64,000 nucleotides of DNA from Vibrio hepatarius (GCF_011806575.1 NZ_JAATOO010000015.1:51591-115590), one strand, 5' to 3'. Numbered from the stretch's first letter, positions 1-11,436 are shown. The notes: generated by a model not told the origin, from the letters alone. Translations and numbers: made by a program.

Positions 1-490
1 TGTCTTTTGCCGTTTCCAATAACACGATATCAGACTTAGAAACGCCTAGGGCTAAGGCCACATTGGCCATCATTCTGGCATTGCTGACTTCTGCACCGCC
101 AGCATAACCAGACAGGATCAGTTTAGAGCCAGGGTAAATACGCATAATGCGAATCCCTTCAGCTAAACGCATCAATCCAGTTCGACTTAATTCTGAAGTG
201 GGTGGAATGTCATCGTCGACAACGTGTCCACCGCCTAACACCATCACATAATCGATAGGCTGGTCGACTGGGAGAAACGCCGAATGTTGACGTTCTAGAG
301 GCATCAGGAGACGCGATGAAACTGGCTGGAACGAGATAAGGAAAATACCTACAAACGAGAAAAGAACAATAAAACAGCCGGTCTTCTGATTTCTTGTGAA
401 CATGATAAGCATCAACCCAATCATGCCGATGATCAGCATCGCTGGCAGTGGCATGAGGAGTGATGAGATCATTTTTTTCAGCTCAAACAT
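1..490 (-). CDS. elyC: ElyC envelope biogenesis factor, 5' part (runs off left edge)
   Basis: Partial gene: the ATG is at 490 on the minus strand and the frame stays open to base 1, giving about 163 residues. The protein starts MFELKKMISSLL and has two hydrophobic segments near the N terminus. These are followed by the DUF218/YdcF core with YVMVLGGGHVVDD, a PGSKLILSGYAGGAE stretch and an ALALGVSKSDIVLLE stretch. This matches ElyC (YcbC), an inner-membrane protein that affects peptidoglycan and lipid-carrier metabolism in E. coli at low temperature. In E. coli it also lies next to cmoM-mukFEB, here divergently across a gap of about 110 bases. The C-terminal part lies outside the window. Confidence 0.88.
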   Translation of the reverse strand, partial: MFELKKMISSLLMPLPAMLIIGMIGLMLIMFTRNQKTGCFIVLFSFVGIFLISFQPVSSRLLMPLERQHSAFLPVDQPIDYVMVLGGGHVVDDDIPPTSELSRTGLMRLAEGIRIMRIYPGSKLILSGYAGGAEVSNARMMANVALALGVSKSDIVLLETAKD

Positions 491-603
491 ACTAAATAGT
501 CCGAAAAAACATCAGTTGATTATTTTTTAAGAGAAACCCTCTTTATTCCTGCCTTTCTTGTGACAGAATAGCAGCACGATTAGACATAATACCCTAAGCT
601 GCT

Positions 604-1395
604 GTGACTGAAGACCGCAATTTCGACGATATTGCCCACAAATTTGTAAAAAACATATATGGCTCGGATAAAGGCGAGATTCGCCAAGTCATTGTTTGGG
701 AAGATTTAGAACAACTATTGACCGCTGTTGACGGCGACAGCCGAGCCCTTGAAATATTAGACGCCGGTGGCGGCTTAGCACAAATGTCACAAAAGCTTGC
801 CAAGCTCGGACACCACATATCTTTATGTGATCTATCTTCGGAAATGTTGCAACTAGCAAAGCAGGATATTGAAAAAAATGGCTTGCTTGAGCAGTATCGC
901 TTGATTCATTCACCCGTCCAAGACATTGAACGACACCTAGAACGACCAGTTGATGTCGTGATGTTTCACGCGGTGATGGAGTGGTTGGCTGATCCCAAGT
1001 CCGCTTTAGCAACAGTATTAGAACAAGTGAAACCGGGCGGCGCCGCTTCAATTATGTTCTACAACCATCATGGGCTGGTCTACAAAAACGTGGTGTGCGG
1101 CAATATTCCTCATATTTTGGATGGTATGCCTCACCGCAAGAGATTTAAATTACAGCCACAGAAAGGCTTAAAACCTGAAGACGTCTACCAATGGATAGAA
1201 GACGCGGGATTTGAAATCTGTGGTAAATCAGGTATCCGCTGTTTTAGTGATTACATTGGGAATATGCAATACACCGGCGACTACCAATATGAAGATGTGT
1301 TGGCACTCGAAAAACAACTTTGTCGACAAGAGCCATACCTCTCATTAGGCCGATACATACACGTATGGGCAAAAAAGAAAGAGAAACAGGAATAA
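604..1395 (+). CDS. cmoM: tRNA 5-carboxymethoxyuridine methyltransferase CmoM
   Basis: 263 residues from a GTG start. Class I SAM-dependent methyltransferase: motif I is [15 protein letters not shown] near residue 60, followed by a [10 protein letters not shown] acidic-strand motif. Length and sequence fit CmoM (formerly SmtA), which methylates 5-carboxymethoxyuridine at the wobble position of certain tRNAs. Its product pathway links it to cmoA and cmoB, also in this window. It sits directly upstream of mukF, with the stop codon 2 bases before the mukF ATG, as in E. coli where smtA-mukFEB form one operon. The GTG start is chosen because the protein begins there at the usual family length. Confidence 0.93.
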   Translation: MTEDRNFDDIAHKFVKNIYGSDKGEIRQVIVWEDLEQLLTAVDGDSRALEILDAGGGLAQMSQKLAKLGHHISLCDLSSEMLQLAKQDIEKNGLLEQYRLIHSPVQDIERHLERPVDVVMFHAVMEWLADPKSALATVLEQVKPGGAASIMFYNHHGLVYKNVVCGNIPHILDGMPHRKRFKLQPQKGLKPEDVYQWIEDAGFEICGKSGIRCFSDYIGNMQYTGDYQYEDVLALEKQLCRQEPYLSLGRYIHVWAKKKEKQE

Positions 1396-1397
1396 CA

Positions 1398-2735
1398 ATG
1401 AGTGAGATGACTCTCAATGCTGCAGAGCAACCAATTGACGAATTGGTTAGCTGGGTGAAGCAGCACGATTTCTCATTGAACCTGACGACTGAACGATTGG
1501 CTTTTCTAATCGCAATTGCAGTATTAAGCAACGAAAGGTTTGATGAGGAATTGGGTGAAGGTGAACTGCATGATGCATTTACCATCGTCACTCGGCTATT
1601 TGAAGACACCGGTGAAGCTTCGGCTTTCCGTGCGAACAATGCCATCAACGAAATGGTGAAACAGCGACTGATCAGTCGTTTCACCAGTGAAGTGAATGAT
1701 GGTGCAAGTATTTACCGTTTGTCACCGCTGGCAATCGGCATTACCGATTACTACGTTCGCCATCGTGAATTTTCTAAACTCCGTCTTTCTATCCAGCTTT
1801 CAATGGTTGCCGATGAAATGGCAAAAGCGATTGAAGCTGCGCAGAAAGGTGGCACTCCGGGCCACTGGAAGAAAAACGTCTATGGGGTACTGAAGTACTC
1901 AGTAGGGGAAATCTTCGATCAAATTGACCTCAACCAACGCGTGATGGACGAACAGCAACAGTCAGTGAAGCTGCAAATTGCTGAGCTGCTGAATAAAGAC
2001 TGGCGCGAAGCGATCAATAACTGTGAAGCTTTGCTGTCTGAAACCTCCACCACGCTGCGTGAGCTGCAAGATACCTTACAAGCGGCGAGTGATGAGTTGC
2101 AAACGCAAATCCTTGATATCCAAGAGATCGTCTACGGAGACGATGAGCTGGAATTTATCGAGGAAGCGTTGTTTGGTCTGCAAATGAAGCTTGACCGCAT
2201 CACCAGTTGGGGTCAGCAAGCGATTGACCTGTGGATCGGCTATGACCGCCACGTGCATAAGTTTATCCGTACCGCAATCGATATGGATAAAAACCGTGCC
2301 TTCAGTACGCGCTTGCGTCAATCCTTCAAAGATTACTTTGATATGCCTTGGTATCTGACTTATGCAGATGCGGAAAGGCTCACCGACCTTCGTGATGAAG
2401 CGCTGGTACTGCGTGACGATGAAGTCACGGGTCAAGTACCGATGGAAGTGGAATACGAAGAGTTTCAACAAGTCAATGATGAGCTGTCAGAGCGCATTGG
2501 CGAGATGCTCAAAGTGCATAAAGAGCAGGGCAGTGCCATCGATCTCGGTGTGGTACTGCGCGACTATCTAGCTCAGCATCCTCGCACTCATCACTTTGAT
2601 TTAGCCCGTATTGTTGTCGATCAAGCGGTTCGCTTAGGTTATTCGGAATCTGATTACCAAGCAATTCAGCCAGACTGGCAAGCGATCAACGATTTTGGGG
2701 CAAAGGTACAAGCAAATGTCATCGACCGATACTAA
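1398..2735 (+). CDS. mukF: Chromosome partition protein MukF (kleisin)
   Basis: 445 residues from the ATG at 1398, two bases after the cmoM stop. The frame is open further upstream inside cmoM, but the family length (about 440) and the start [20 protein letters not shown] support this ATG. MukF is the kleisin subunit of the MukBEF condensin: its N-terminal winged helix dimerises, its middle binds MukE and its C-terminal domain caps the MukB head. It is a cytoplasmic, chromosome-associated protein. The 3' end overlaps mukE by 20 bases, so the three muk genes are probably translated in a coupled manner. Confidence 0.95.
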   Translation: MSEMTLNAAEQPIDELVSWVKQHDFSLNLTTERLAFLIAIAVLSNERFDEELGEGELHDAFTIVTRLFEDTGEASAFRANNAINEMVKQRLISRFTSEVNDGASIYRLSPLAIGITDYYVRHREFSKLRLSIQLSMVADEMAKAIEAAQKGGTPGHWKKNVYGVLKYSVGEIFDQIDLNQRVMDEQQQSVKLQIAELLNKDWREAINNCEALLSETSTTLRELQDTLQAASDELQTQILDIQEIVYGDDELEFIEEALFGLQMKLDRITSWGQQAIDLWIGYDRHVHKFIRTAIDMDKNRAFSTRLRQSFKDYFDMPWYLTYADAERLTDLRDEALVLRDDEVTGQVPMEVEYEEFQQVNDELSERIGEMLKVHKEQGSAIDLGVVLRDYLAQHPRTHHFDLARIVVDQAVRLGYSESDYQAIQPDWQAINDFGAKVQANVIDRY

Positions 2736-3444
2736 TGAATACATGCCAGAGAATCTGGTGAAAGCAATTTCGAACCCTCTGTTCCCAGCGCTAGATAGCA
2801 TGCTGCGTGCAGGGCGTCATATTTCTAGCGAAGACTTGGACAACCACGCACTGTTGTCTGACTTTGAAGTCGAACTGTCTTCGTTCTACCAACGCTACAA
2901 CACTGAGCTAGTGAAAGCGCCGGAAGGTTTCTTCTATCTTCGCCCACGTTCAACTTCATTGATTGGCCGCAGCGTACTCTCTGAACTGGACATGCTGGTA
3001 GGTAAAGTGTTGTGTTTCCTTTACCTTAGCCCTGAGCGTCTGGCTCACGAAGGTATCTTCACCAACCAAGAGCTGTACGAAGAGCTACTGCAATTAGCGG
3101 ATGAGAAAAAGCTGATGAAGCTGGTCACCAACCGCGCCAATGGCTCTGATTTAGACAAAGAAAAGTTGTTTGAAAAAGTACGTACTTCATTACGTCGCCT
3201 GCGTCGTCTCGGTATGATCATCAATATCGGTGAAACTGGAAAATTCAGCATCAGCGAATCGGTGTTCCGCTTCGGTGCAGACGTACGTGTGGGTGATGAT
3301 ATGCGTGAAGCGCAGCTGCGTCTGATCCGCGACGGTGAAGCGGTAGTACATACCAAAGAGCCAAGCCAAGGCAGTTTGCTTGCTGAAGAAGAGGCAAGCG
3401 ACGACAACGAGCAAGAAGAAACATTTGAAGAAGGTGAAGCATGA
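2716..3444 (+). CDS. mukE: Chromosome partition protein MukE
   Basis: 242 residues from the ATG at 2716. An upstream in-frame start at 2695 would add seven residues, but homologues begin near [15 protein letters not shown] and continue with the conserved stretch [19 protein letters not shown]. MukE is the kleisin-associated (KITE) subunit of MukBEF, binding MukF and regulating MukB ATPase and DNA loading. The C-terminal tail is strongly acidic (runs of Glu/Asp from about residue 222), as in other Vibrio MukE proteins. The gene overlaps mukF by 20 bases upstream and shares an ATGA overlap with mukB at 3441-3444. Confidence 0.95.
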   Translation: MSSTDTNEYMPENLVKAISNPLFPALDSMLRAGRHISSEDLDNHALLSDFEVELSSFYQRYNTELVKAPEGFFYLRPRSTSLIGRSVLSELDMLVGKVLCFLYLSPERLAHEGIFTNQELYEELLQLADEKKLMKLVTNRANGSDLDKEKLFEKVRTSLRRLRRLGMIINIGETGKFSISESVFRFGADVRVGDDMREAQLRLIRDGEAVVHTKEPSQGSLLAEEEASDDNEQEETFEEGEA

Positions 3445-6400
3445 TTGAACGTGGTAAATATCAATCGCTGACCATGGTGAACTGGAACGGCTTCTTTGCA
3501 CGTACCTTTGATATTGATGGTTTAGTTACAACTCTGTCTGGTGGTAACGGTGCGGGTAAGTCGACCACAATGGCGGCTTTCATCACCGCTTTGATCCCAG
3601 ACCAAACCCTACTGCACTTCCGTAACACCACTGAAGCGGGCAGCAGCCAGTCGTCTCGCGATAAAGGTCTCTACGGTAAGTTACAACCAGGCGCGTGTTA
3701 CGCTGCGTTGGATGTGGTGAACTCCCGTAACCAGCGTTTACTGTTTGCAGTGAAGCTGCAGCAAGTCGCGGGACGCGATAAGAAAGTTGATATCAAACCG
3801 TTTGTGATCCAAGGTCTGCCTAGTCACGTCAAACCAACGGACATATTGATCGAAAGCGTTTCTGCAACTCAGGCTCGCGTGCGTCAAATCAACGAAGTGA
3901 AAGACGCAATCGTGCAATACGAAGGTGTGCAATTCAAAGCCTTCTCATCGATCGTCGACTACCACGCGCAAATGTTTGAGTTTGGTGTCGTGCCTAAGAA
4001 ACTGCGTAACTCTAGCGACCGCTCGAAGTTCTACCGCCTGATCGAAGCGTCGCTTTACGGTGGTATTTCTAGTGCGATCACGCGCTCGCTACGCGATTAC
4101 CTGTTGCCACAAAACGGCGGCGTTAAGAAAGCGTTCCAAGATATGGAATCGGCGCTGCGTGAAAACCGCATGACGCTGGAAGCGATCAAAACCACTCAGG
4201 CTGACCGCGACCTGTTCAAGCACCTGATTACCGAATCGACCAACTACGTGGCTGCAGACTATATGCGCCATGCCAATGACCGTCGTAACAAGCTAGAACA
4301 AACACTGGCTCTGCGTTCAGAGTTGTTCAACTCGCGCGAAACACTGGTTGAACAAAACAACCTGCTGAACCGCGTCCAAGAAGAGCTTGAACTGCTGGTG
4401 GACTCTGAGTCTGCGCTCGAGCAGGACTATCAAGCGGCTTCTGACCACTTGCAGCTGGTGCAAAATGCTTTGCGTCAGCAAGAGAAGATCGCTCGCTACG
4501 AAGAAGATCTTGAAGAGTTGAGCGAGCGTCTTGAAGAGCAAATGATGGTGGTTGAAGAAGCGCAAGAGCGCGTTCTGATGGCTGAAGAACAAGCGACCAT
4601 TTCTGAAGAAGAAGTGGATAGCTTGAAGACTCAGTTAGCCGACTACCAACAAGCGCTGGACGTGCAACAGACTCGTGCGCTGCAATATCAACAGGCAGTT
4701 CAAGCGTTAGAGAAAGCAAAACAGCTCCTTGAAGACGACAGTCTGACGGAAGAAACCGCGCAAGCGTTAGTGTCTGAGCTTAAGCTTAAAGAAACCGAAA
4801 GCACCAATACCTTGCTGTCGGTGAAGCACAAGTTGGATATGTCGTCAGCAGCAGCGCAGCAGTTTGATACCGCACTGAAACTTGTTCAAAGCATCAAAGG
4901 GCAGGTTGAGCGCAACCAAGCGGCAAGCGAGGCGAAAGAAGCGTTGCAACAAGCACGCGACGCAAAACATACCACACAGAATGAGCAACAATGGCGTGCT
5001 CAGCATCGTGATTTAGAGCGTAGTTTAAATCAGCAACGTCAGGCTCGCGAGTTAGTAGAAAGCTACCGTAAACAGCATCATGTTGAGCTGACTGATGAAA
5101 TTGCGTTTGAGCAGGAACGTGAACGTCATGCGATGCAAATTGAATCGCTGGAAATGGCGCAAGAAGAGCTGCGTGAACAGCGCAGCGAACAGCGTCGCCT
5201 AGAACAAGACGCAAGTGCCGAAATCCGCAAACAAGAGGCGATTGCCCCGACTTGGATTGCCGCGCATGACGCGCTAGAAAAACTGCGTGAGCAAAGTGGT
5301 GCCGAGCTAGAAGACAGCCAATCGGTAATGAGCCACATGCAAGTGGTGCTTGAGCAAGAGAAACAACAATCTCTGGCGAAAGACAAATTAGCTGAGCGCC
5401 GAGCGCAACTAGAAAGTGAAATCGAGCGTTTAGCCTCTCCGGGCGGTTCCAACGATCCGCGTTTAAAAGGTCTGGCTGATACGCTTGGCGGCGTTCTGCT
5501 GTCTGAGATCTACGACGATATCACGATTGATGATGCACCATACTTCAGTGCGATGTATGGTCCTGCTCGTCACGCGATTGTCGTGTCTGACCTATCGGGC
5601 ATCGAAGAAAAGCTAGTCGAACTCGACGATTGTCCGGAAGACCTCTACATCATCGAAGGCGATGTCGACGCATTCGATGATAGTTCATTTGATGCAGAAG
5701 AGCTGGAAGGTGCGGTTTGCGTTCGCATGAACGACCGCCAGATGCGCTACTCACGTTTACCTGAAATTCCATTGTTTGGCCGTGCAGCGCGTGAACAGCG
5801 CTTAGAATTGCTGCGTGCCGAGCGCGATGAAGTGGTTGAGAAGCACGCTAAAGCGGCCTTTGATTCTCAAAAGCAGCAGCGTTTGTACCAAGCATTCAAC
5901 CACTTTGTTGCTAACCACATTCAGGTTGCGTTCGAATCTGATCCAGAACAGGCATTGATGGGCTTACGCGAAAAGCGTAACCAAGTTGTGCGCTTACTGG
6001 CCGATCTTGATGCAAAAGAGCAGCAGCAACGTTCACAATTGCAAACCAGTAAGCAAGCGCTGGCGTCGCTAGATAAATTAGCACCGCATATGGCGCTGGT
6101 TGAAGACGACACTTTGCAAGGTCGTTTTGACGAGCTTGAAGAGAAGATCGCGCAGCTTTCAGAAGCGAAGGCATTCCTTAACAACCACGGTAAGGCGTTG
6201 CTTGAACTGGAGACAATATCTTCAGCGTTGGAAGCGGATCCAGAGGAATTTGATGCACTGGAAGCGGAATACCAAGCGGCTGATCAGCAACTGCAAGTGT
6301 TGAAGAAACAGATCTTCGCCTTGTCTGATCTGGTTGAACGCCGTCATTACTTCGCGTACTCAGACTCGGTTGATCTGCTAAACCAAAGCAGTGAACTGAG

Positions 6401-7898
6401 CGAGCAGCTTAAAGCGAAACTGGTTCAAGCAGAGCAAGCCCGTACTCGTACGCGTGAAGAACTCAAGCAATCTCAAGCTCAGATGAACCAATACAACCAA
6501 GTATTGGCATCGCTGAAGAGTTCGCACCAAGCGAAACTAGAGACGGTTCAAGAGTTCAAACAAGAGCTGCAAGAGTTTGGTGTTAACGCAGACGAAGGCG
6601 CAGAAGAACGAGCGATGCGTCGTCGTGATGAGTTGCAAGAACGCCTACATAGCTCTCGTAGCCGTAAGAGTGAGTACGAACGTACCATCACTTCGACAGA
6701 GCTTGAGATGAAAGGTCTGGCGAAACGTCTGAAGAAAGTGCAGAAAGAGTACGCTGAGCTGCGTACCTTTGTTGTCGCAGCAAAAGCGGGTTGGTGCTCA
6801 GTACTGCGCTTGGCGCGTGAAAATGACGTGGAGCGTCGTCTTCACAAGCGTGAGTTGGCGTACATGTCGGCGGATGAGCTGCGTTCGATGTCGGATAAAT
6901 CGTTGGGTGCGCTGCGTCTTGCCGTTGCCGACAACGAAGACCTGCGTGATGCGCTGCGTCTGTCTGAAGACAACGCGCGTCCAGAACGTAAAGTCTTGTT
7001 CTACATTGCGGTCTACCAGCATCTGCGTGAGCGCATTCGCCAAGACATCATCCGCACCGATGATCCGGTGGAAGCCATCGAAGAAATGGAAGTGGAACTT
7101 GCACGTCTGACGGAAGAATTAACCCAGCGTGAAAATCGCTTGGCGATCAGTTCAGAGTCGGTTGCAAGCATCATTAAGAAGACCATTCAGCGTGAGCAAA
7201 ACCGCATTCGTATGCTTAACCAAGGTTTGTCGAACATTTCGTTTGGTCAGGTGAAAGGTGTACGCCTGAACGTTAAGATCCGTGAAAGCCATGAGATTTT
7301 GCTCAACGGTCTAGCGTCGCAGCAAGAGCAGCACAAAGACCTGTTTGAAACCTCGCGCTACACCTTCTCTGAAGCAATGGCGAAACTGTTCCAACGCGTT
7401 AACCCGCATATCGACATGGGACAACGTTCTCCACAGGTATTGGGTGAGGAACTGCTGGATTACCGTAACTACCTAGAATTGAGTGTTGAAGTAAACCGTG
7501 GTTCGGATGGCTGGTTGCAAGCGGAATCTGGCGCACTATCAACGGGTGAGGCGATCGGTACGGGTCAGTCAATTCTATTGATGGTCGTTCAGAGTTGGGA
7601 AGAAGAATCTCGACGTCTGCGTAGCAAAGATATCGTTCCTTGTCGTCTACTGTTCCTTGATGAAGCAGCGCGTCTGGATGCGAAATCGATCTCGACACTG
7701 TTTGAACTGTGTGACCGTTTGGATATGCAATTGCTTATTGCGGCGCCAGAGAACATCAGTCCTGAAAAAGGCACGACTTATAAACTGGTACGTAAAGTGT
7801 TTAAAGACCACGAACACGTACACGTTGTGGGTCTGCGTGGCTTTGGTCAACCAGACAAGCCGAAGAGCGAGATCCAAGAGTTGGTTGAAGAACTCTAA
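3441..7898 (+). CDS. mukB: SMC-like chromosome condensin MukB
   Basis: 1485 residues, the normal size for MukB. The Walker A motif GGNGAGKST lies at about residues 34-42. Two very long Glu/Gln/Ala/Lys-rich coiled-coil arms flank a hinge that begins near residue 660 (sequence around [19 protein letters not shown]). The ABC signature region [15 protein letters not shown] is near residue 1365 and the Walker B region [12 protein letters not shown] near residue 1403. MukB is the ATPase that compacts and segregates the chromosome with MukE and MukF, and it recruits topoisomerase IV through the hinge. The ATG overlaps the mukE stop as ATGA. A strong intrinsic terminator follows. Confidence 0.97.
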   Translation: MIERGKYQSLTMVNWNGFFARTFDIDGLVTTLSGGNGAGKSTTMAAFITALIPDQTLLHFRNTTEAGSSQSSRDKGLYGKLQPGACYAALDVVNSRNQRLLFAVKLQQVAGRDKKVDIKPFVIQGLPSHVKPTDILIESVSATQARVRQINEVKDAIVQYEGVQFKAFSSIVDYHAQMFEFGVVPKKLRNSSDRSKFYRLIEASLYGGISSAITRSLRDYLLPQNGGVKKAFQDMESALRENRMTLEAIKTTQADRDLFKHLITESTNYVAADYMRHANDRRNKLEQTLALRSELFNSRETLVEQNNLLNRVQEELELLVDSESALEQDYQAASDHLQLVQNALRQQEKIARYEEDLEELSERLEEQMMVVEEAQERVLMAEEQATISEEEVDSLKTQLADYQQALDVQQTRALQYQQAVQALEKAKQLLEDDSLTEETAQALVSELKLKETESTNTLLSVKHKLDMSSAAAQQFDTALKLVQSIKGQVERNQAASEAKEALQQARDAKHTTQNEQQWRAQHRDLERSLNQQRQARELVESYRKQHHVELTDEIAFEQERERHAMQIESLEMAQEELREQRSEQRRLEQDASAEIRKQEAIAPTWIAAHDALEKLREQSGAELEDSQSVMSHMQVVLEQEKQQSLAKDKLAERRAQLESEIERLASPGGSNDPRLKGLADTLGGVLLSEIYDDITIDDAPYFSAMYGPARHAIVVSDLSGIEEKLVELDDCPEDLYIIEGDVDAFDDSSFDAEELEGAVCVRMNDRQMRYSRLPEIPLFGRAAREQRLELLRAERDEVVEKHAKAAFDSQKQQRLYQAFNHFVANHIQVAFESDPEQALMGLREKRNQVVRLLADLDAKEQQQRSQLQTSKQALASLDKLAPHMALVEDDTLQGRFDELEEKIAQLSEAKAFLNNHGKALLELETISSALEADPEEFDALEAEYQAADQQLQVLKKQIFALSDLVERRHYFAYSDSVDLLNQSSELSEQLKAKLVQAEQARTRTREELKQSQAQMNQYNQVLASLKSSHQAKLETVQEFKQELQEFGVNADEGAEERAMRRRDELQERLHSSRSRKSEYERTITSTELEMKGLAKRLKKVQKEYAELRTFVVAAKAGWCSVLRLARENDVERRLHKRELAYMSADELRSMSDKSLGALRLAVADNEDLRDALRLSEDNARPERKVLFYIAVYQHLRERIRQDIIRTDDPVEAIEEMEVELARLTEELTQRENRLAISSESVASIIKKTIQREQNRIRMLNQGLSNISFGQVKGVRLNVKIRESHEILLNGLASQQEQHKDLFETSRYTFSEAMAKLFQRVNPHIDMGQRSPQVLGEELLDYRNYLELSVEVNRGSDGWLQAESGALSTGEAIGTGQSILLMVVQSWEEESRRLRSKDIVPCRLLFLDEAARLDAKSISTLFELCDRLDMQLLIAAPENISPEKGTTYKLVRKVFKDHEHVHVVGLRGFGQPDKPKSEIQELVEEL

Positions 7899-7913
7899 TC
7901 TTACGCCAATACG

Positions 7914-7943
7914 CAAAGCCCAGCTCGATGCTGGGCTTTTTTG
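7914..7943 (+). terminator. Intrinsic terminator of the cmoM-mukFEB operon
   Basis: A perfect 8-bp stem (AGCCCAGC / GCTGGGCT) with a 5-base loop at 7917-7937 is followed by a run of T. It starts 18 bases after the mukB stop. Confidence 0.9.
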
Positions 7944-7979
7944 TATCTGTGCTTTAAGCCGATGATTGTATTGGGTATA

Positions 7980-8009
7980 AAAAAGCCCCGCTTGGTCAAG
8001 CAGGGCTTA
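7980..8009 (-). terminator. Intrinsic terminator of the RimK-like ligase operon
   Basis: Read on the minus strand, a 12-bp stem with one mismatch (AAGCCCTGCTTG / CAAGCGGGGCTT) is followed by a T run. It lies 17 bases past the stop of the minus-strand ligase gene and faces the mukB terminator. Confidence 0.85.
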
Positions 8010-8025
8010 ATCGTCAGTCAGTATC

Positions 8026-9006
8026 TTAGAACAAGGCTTTTGCGCCAAACTGCTTAGCAGAGTAGGCCACGCGTTGCTCCGGAGTCGGATAATTGGCAGG
8101 CATACCAAGCGTTTCGATATGTTGAAGCCTTGGCAACAAGCCCGCACCATTAGCGATTTGGATAGCCAGTCCTGGGCGAGCGTTAAGCTCAAGTACCATT
8201 GGACCTTCTTCTTTATCCAATACCATGTCTGTGCCCATGTAACCAAGGCCAGTCATTTCCCACGCGCTAGACGCAAGCACCAACAAACGCTCCCAATGTG
8301 GAACTTGTAACGTTGCTAGGTCTTTACCTGTATCTGGATGATGGGTGATCGGTTGGTCAAACTGTACCGCGCGAATCGCTCTACCCGTCGCAATATCGAG
8401 TCCAACGCCAACCGCACCTTGGTGCAAGTTCGCTTTGCCGTCAGACGCCGCAGTTGAGCAACGCATCATCGCCATTACCGGGTAGCCTTTGAAGACGATA
8501 ATACGCACATCAGGCACACCTTCGTAACTGAAGCCTTCGAAGCAGTCATCGAACTTAATCAAGTTTTCGACTACTGCGACGTCATTCTTGCCACCCAGCG
8601 AAAACAAACCTGCTAGTGCGTTACTGATGTGGCGTTCAACGTCTTCTTTACCAATCGTTGAACCTGATGGTTTGGTATACACGCCATCTTTGTGCGAAGT
8701 AATTACCAGAATGCCTTTACCGCCACTGCCTTGCGCAGGTTTGATCACGAACCCAGGCCAGTCTTTGACGATATCGTGAATCGAGCGCACGTCGGCTTGG
8801 TTACGGATCACGCCGATTAGCTTTGGCACGGTTGCGCCTGCTGCTTCCGCGATGATCTTGGTTTTTAGCTTATCGTCCACCAACGGGTACTTCGAGCGAT
8901 CATTGTAGCGACCAATGTAACTGTGGTTACGTTGATTCATTCCCATGATCCCTTTATGGCGAAGTTTGCCCGGGGTCGTAAAGCGCGAAGTTAAACGTGA
9001 TAGCAT
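8026..9006 (-). CDS. RimK-like alpha-L-glutamate ligase (ATP-grasp)
   Basis: 326 residues. ATP-grasp fold: the phosphate-binding loop region FVIKPAQGSGGKGILVI lies near residues 85-102, and the metal-binding pattern is in MVLELNARPGLAIQIAN near residue 275. These features match the RimK-related ligase family, whose members add an amino acid (often glutamate) to a protein or peptide carboxylate. The substrate here is not known. It is the last gene of a minus-strand set with only 3 bases to the upstream 7TM/transglutaminase-like gene. The conserved trio suggests the three products modify or trim the same envelope-associated target, but that is inference. Confidence 0.82.
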   Translation of the reverse strand: MLSRLTSRFTTPGKLRHKGIMGMNQRNHSYIGRYNDRSKYPLVDDKLKTKIIAEAAGATVPKLIGVIRNQADVRSIHDIVKDWPGFVIKPAQGSGGKGILVITSHKDGVYTKPSGSTIGKEDVERHISNALAGLFSLGGKNDVAVVENLIKFDDCFEGFSYEGVPDVRIIVFKGYPVMAMMRCSTAASDGKANLHQGAVGVGLDIATGRAIRAVQFDQPITHHPDTGKDLATLQVPHWERLLVLASSAWEMTGLGYMGTDMVLDKEEGPMVLELNARPGLAIQIANGAGLLPRLQHIETLGMPANYPTPEQRVAYSAKQFGAKALF

Positions 9007-9009
9007 CGT

Positions 9010-10515
9010 TTAGTCCTCCGCTAGTGGTTTGAAGCGACGTAGCTCAGTCAAACGGTAACCTGTGTAAGTACCTAGTAGCAGGATGCCTGCTAATACAATC
9101 AGTTGTAGACCAATGAAGTTAAATGTCAGGTGCTGAATGTATGGGTTGGTCATTGCAAGGTAAACCAGTACCGCAGTTAACAGCGAACCACCACCTTGTA
9201 GAACCACTTCTTTAGCGCCTTCTTCTTCCCACAGAATCGACATACGTTCGATTGTCCATGACAAGATGATCATCGGGAAGAAGGTAATCGACAGACCTTC
9301 AGTCAGACCGATCTTGAATGCGACAACAGTAAACACCGAGATGATCATAATCACCGTGATGATCACCGCCGAAATCCGCGCGACGAGCAGTAAATTCAGT
9401 CGTGACAAGTAACTTCGTATCACCAGACCCGTACCGACAATCAGCAAGAAGCCGAGAATACCAGTTAGTAGTTGGGTTTGAACAAACGCTACGGCGATAA
9501 GCACAGGCATGAATGTGCCCGATGTTTTTAAACCTATGATCACGCGCAGGAACACGACAATCAGCGCACCGATTGGGATCAGCATGATGGTCTTAAACAT
9601 CGCTTGCTCTTCAAGAGGTAAGCTGTGAATAGAGAAGTTAATCAGGCCGTCAGCTTGTACTTTGTCGTCGGTCGCTTGTTGAGGCGTGACCTCTAGCGCG
9701 ATCATCGAGAAGTGAACTTGGCTGTTTTGACCACCCATCAGGTCAAGCAGGGAAATGTTTGACTCATCCCAAACTAGAATGTTTTCAGCAATGACTTGCT
9801 GTGCACTTTCTGGGTTAAACAGTACCCATTTGCTGCCATTCCAAACTTGGTTCATGTGTTGGATTGTTTGACGGCGGCGGCCGTCTTCCAATTCAATCAC
9901 ACCGACGATTTTACCTGGCACTTGAGCGTATGCGAGAAGCTTGTCGATCGCCTCGACCTTGCTCATGTTATTGAGGATAAGGGAGGCGTTTTGGCTTTCG
10001 CTGTCATTAATGGCTTTAACCAGCTCGCGAGCAAAAGTGACATCATCTGCTGAGCGTTGGTTTGCAACCGCAATCAATGCTGCGACGGCTGCTTCAGTTG
10101 GACCATCAAAGGTTGGCTTGACGATATCGCCGCTTGGTGGAATCGCTTCCACTTTCGCTTGAGGGTCGACAAGGAATTGTGCCTTGTAGTAGATGGTTTG
10201 TGCGCCAACAGCATGACGAATGGACCACTCTGCACGACGACCCGTTTCAGTGTTGACGTATGAAACGCCATAGCCAGGGGACGATGATGATTCGCCAACT
10301 AGGGTAAAACCGTTTTGTGTGTGTGGTGCGGCAAGCGATGCTTTAACTGGCGAGCCTTGCGCGTTAAATTCGATGCGAGCTTCGATGTCCCATACCTGAC
10401 GAGTTTCGCCCGGAGTCCATGGCACACCATAGCTTTGGTGACGGAATAGACTCAGTGCGATACCCGCGAGAATAAGTAGCACAACTGAAATATAAAAAGG
10501 AACTTTAGACGTCAT
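9010..10515 (-). CDS. Inactive transglutaminase-like protein with C-terminal 7TM domain
   Basis: 501 residues. One N-terminal membrane segment (about residues 7-24) is followed by a roughly 260-residue extracytoplasmic region and then a cluster of C-terminal hydrophobic segments (from about residue 300: TIMLIPIGALIVVFLRVI, then several more). This is the architecture of the family named inactive transglutaminase fused to 7 transmembrane helices. No clear Cys-His-Asp catalytic set is visible, in line with the family name. It lies between the lipoprotein protease-like gene and the RimK-like ligase, with short gaps, and is probably co-transcribed. The function is unknown; an inner-membrane receptor or scaffold for a periplasmic ligand is possible. 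Confidence 0.8.
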   Translation of the reverse strand: MTSKVPFYISVVLLILAGIALSLFRHQSYGVPWTPGETRQVWDIEARIEFNAQGSPVKASLAAPHTQNGFTLVGESSSSPGYGVSYVNTETGRRAEWSIRHAVGAQTIYYKAQFLVDPQAKVEAIPPSGDIVKPTFDGPTEAAVAALIAVANQRSADDVTFARELVKAINDSESQNASLILNNMSKVEAIDKLLAYAQVPGKIVGVIELEDGRRRQTIQHMNQVWNGSKWVLFNPESAQQVIAENILVWDESNISLLDLMGGQNSQVHFSMIALEVTPQQATDDKVQADGLINFSIHSLPLEEQAMFKTIMLIPIGALIVVFLRVIIGLKTSGTFMPVLIAVAFVQTQLLTGILGFLLIVGTGLVIRSYLSRLNLLLVARISAVIITVIMIISVFTVVAFKIGLTEGLSITFFPMIILSWTIERMSILWEEEGAKEVVLQGGGSLLTAVLVYLAMTNPYIQHLTFNFIGLQLIVLAGILLLGTYTGYRLTELRRFKPLAED

Positions 10516-10534
10516 TATTTTACCTTACTGGCTT

Positions 10535-11284
10535 TTATTTTTTGCTTTTTGACGGTGGTGTTTGGATGTACTTCTTGCTTACATCAACCACGGCGATATC
10601 TCGCATAAACTCACGGCCTAGTAGCACAGGGTGGCTCATTTGAGATCGATCCGCTAACGTGAACTGGGCTTTCTCGTGGATCTTTCCTAGCTCAACCCAA
10701 AGCTCGACAACGGCTCTGCGTTCTACATCTTCGTTAGTCGACTGGCGGATTTTTACGTAACGTATAACCGGCGCTTCAATCCAATTATCTTCTGTTGGTG
10801 GCGTGTCACCGTCAGACAAGTGGAATCTCACCCAGTTGTTGCCATTGCGTTCAAACTCTTCGATGTCGATAGCATTGAGAGACGACGTCGCTGCGCCTGT
10901 ATCTACGCGCGCATCAAAAGCTTGTTTGATGGTATCGATGGTCACTTTTTCAACTTCGCCAAGAACAATGTTATGGGTCGGCGTCGGTGGCTCTGGTGTT
11001 GGAGCAGGGATAACAACTGGTGCATTTTTTTTGCGAACTTCTGCGACAACGTCTTTCTTAAGACGAATCATCTCTCTGTCCAGAACCGCAATTTTCTTTT
11101 CTAGTGACTCGATGTAGTCCGTTTGGTTACTAAGCTGAAGCGACAAGTTTTCAAGCTTAGTCGATACGTTCGTTTCAGAAGCCTGAATAGATGCGAGTGT
11201 TTCGTTGTGATACTGCTCGCCTTTGGTCAAAGAGCAGCCGGACAGAACTGCTAAGGCTACTATTGGAGTCAATCTGGTCAGCAT
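10535..11284 (-). CDS. Retropepsin-like (RimB/COG4067-type) lipoprotein
   Basis: 249 residues. The N terminus has a lipoprotein signal with lipobox VLSGC (Cys17), then a coiled-coil stretch (about 30-85) and a Pro-rich linker. The C-terminal domain starts near residue 108 with the retropepsin-type motif FDARVDTGAATSSLNA and ends with HPVLLGREFMRD. This family is often labelled ATP-dependent zinc protease, but the DTGA motif points to an aspartic, retropepsin-like fold. The lipobox places it on a membrane facing the periplasm. It is the first gene of the three-gene set, 19 bases before the transglutaminase-like gene. Whether it cleaves the ligase product is inference. Confidence 0.82.
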   Translation of the reverse strand: MLTRLTPIVALAVLSGCSLTKGEQYHNETLASIQASETNVSTKLENLSLQLSNQTDYIESLEKKIAVLDREMIRLKKDVVAEVRKKNAPVVIPAPTPEPPTPTHNIVLGEVEKVTIDTIKQAFDARVDTGAATSSLNAIDIEEFERNGNNWVRFHLSDGDTPPTEDNWIEAPVIRYVKIRQSTNEDVERRAVVELWVELGKIHEKAQFTLADRSQMSHPVLLGREFMRDIAVVDVSKKYIQTPPSKSKK

Positions 11285-11404
11285 TGATAAACCTAAGAAT
11301 GTTTAAGTTGTTATAAATAAGGAGTTTAGCGTATATACGTAATCACTCACAACTTCCAAAGAGTGCGAAGGTCTCAAATAGTGAGGATTGTAGATAATAC
11401 ACAA

Positions 11405-11436
11405 TAAAATGAGGGTTATATTGTACCCTCATTTTA
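11405..11436 (-). terminator. Terminator hairpin downstream of cmoB
   Basis: A 12-bp perfect inverted repeat (TAAAATGAGGGT / ACCCTCATTTTA, 8-base loop) has A/T-rich outer arms, so it can act in either direction. It lies 90 bases beyond the cmoB stop and upstream of the lipoprotein gene on the same strand. Confidence 0.8.
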
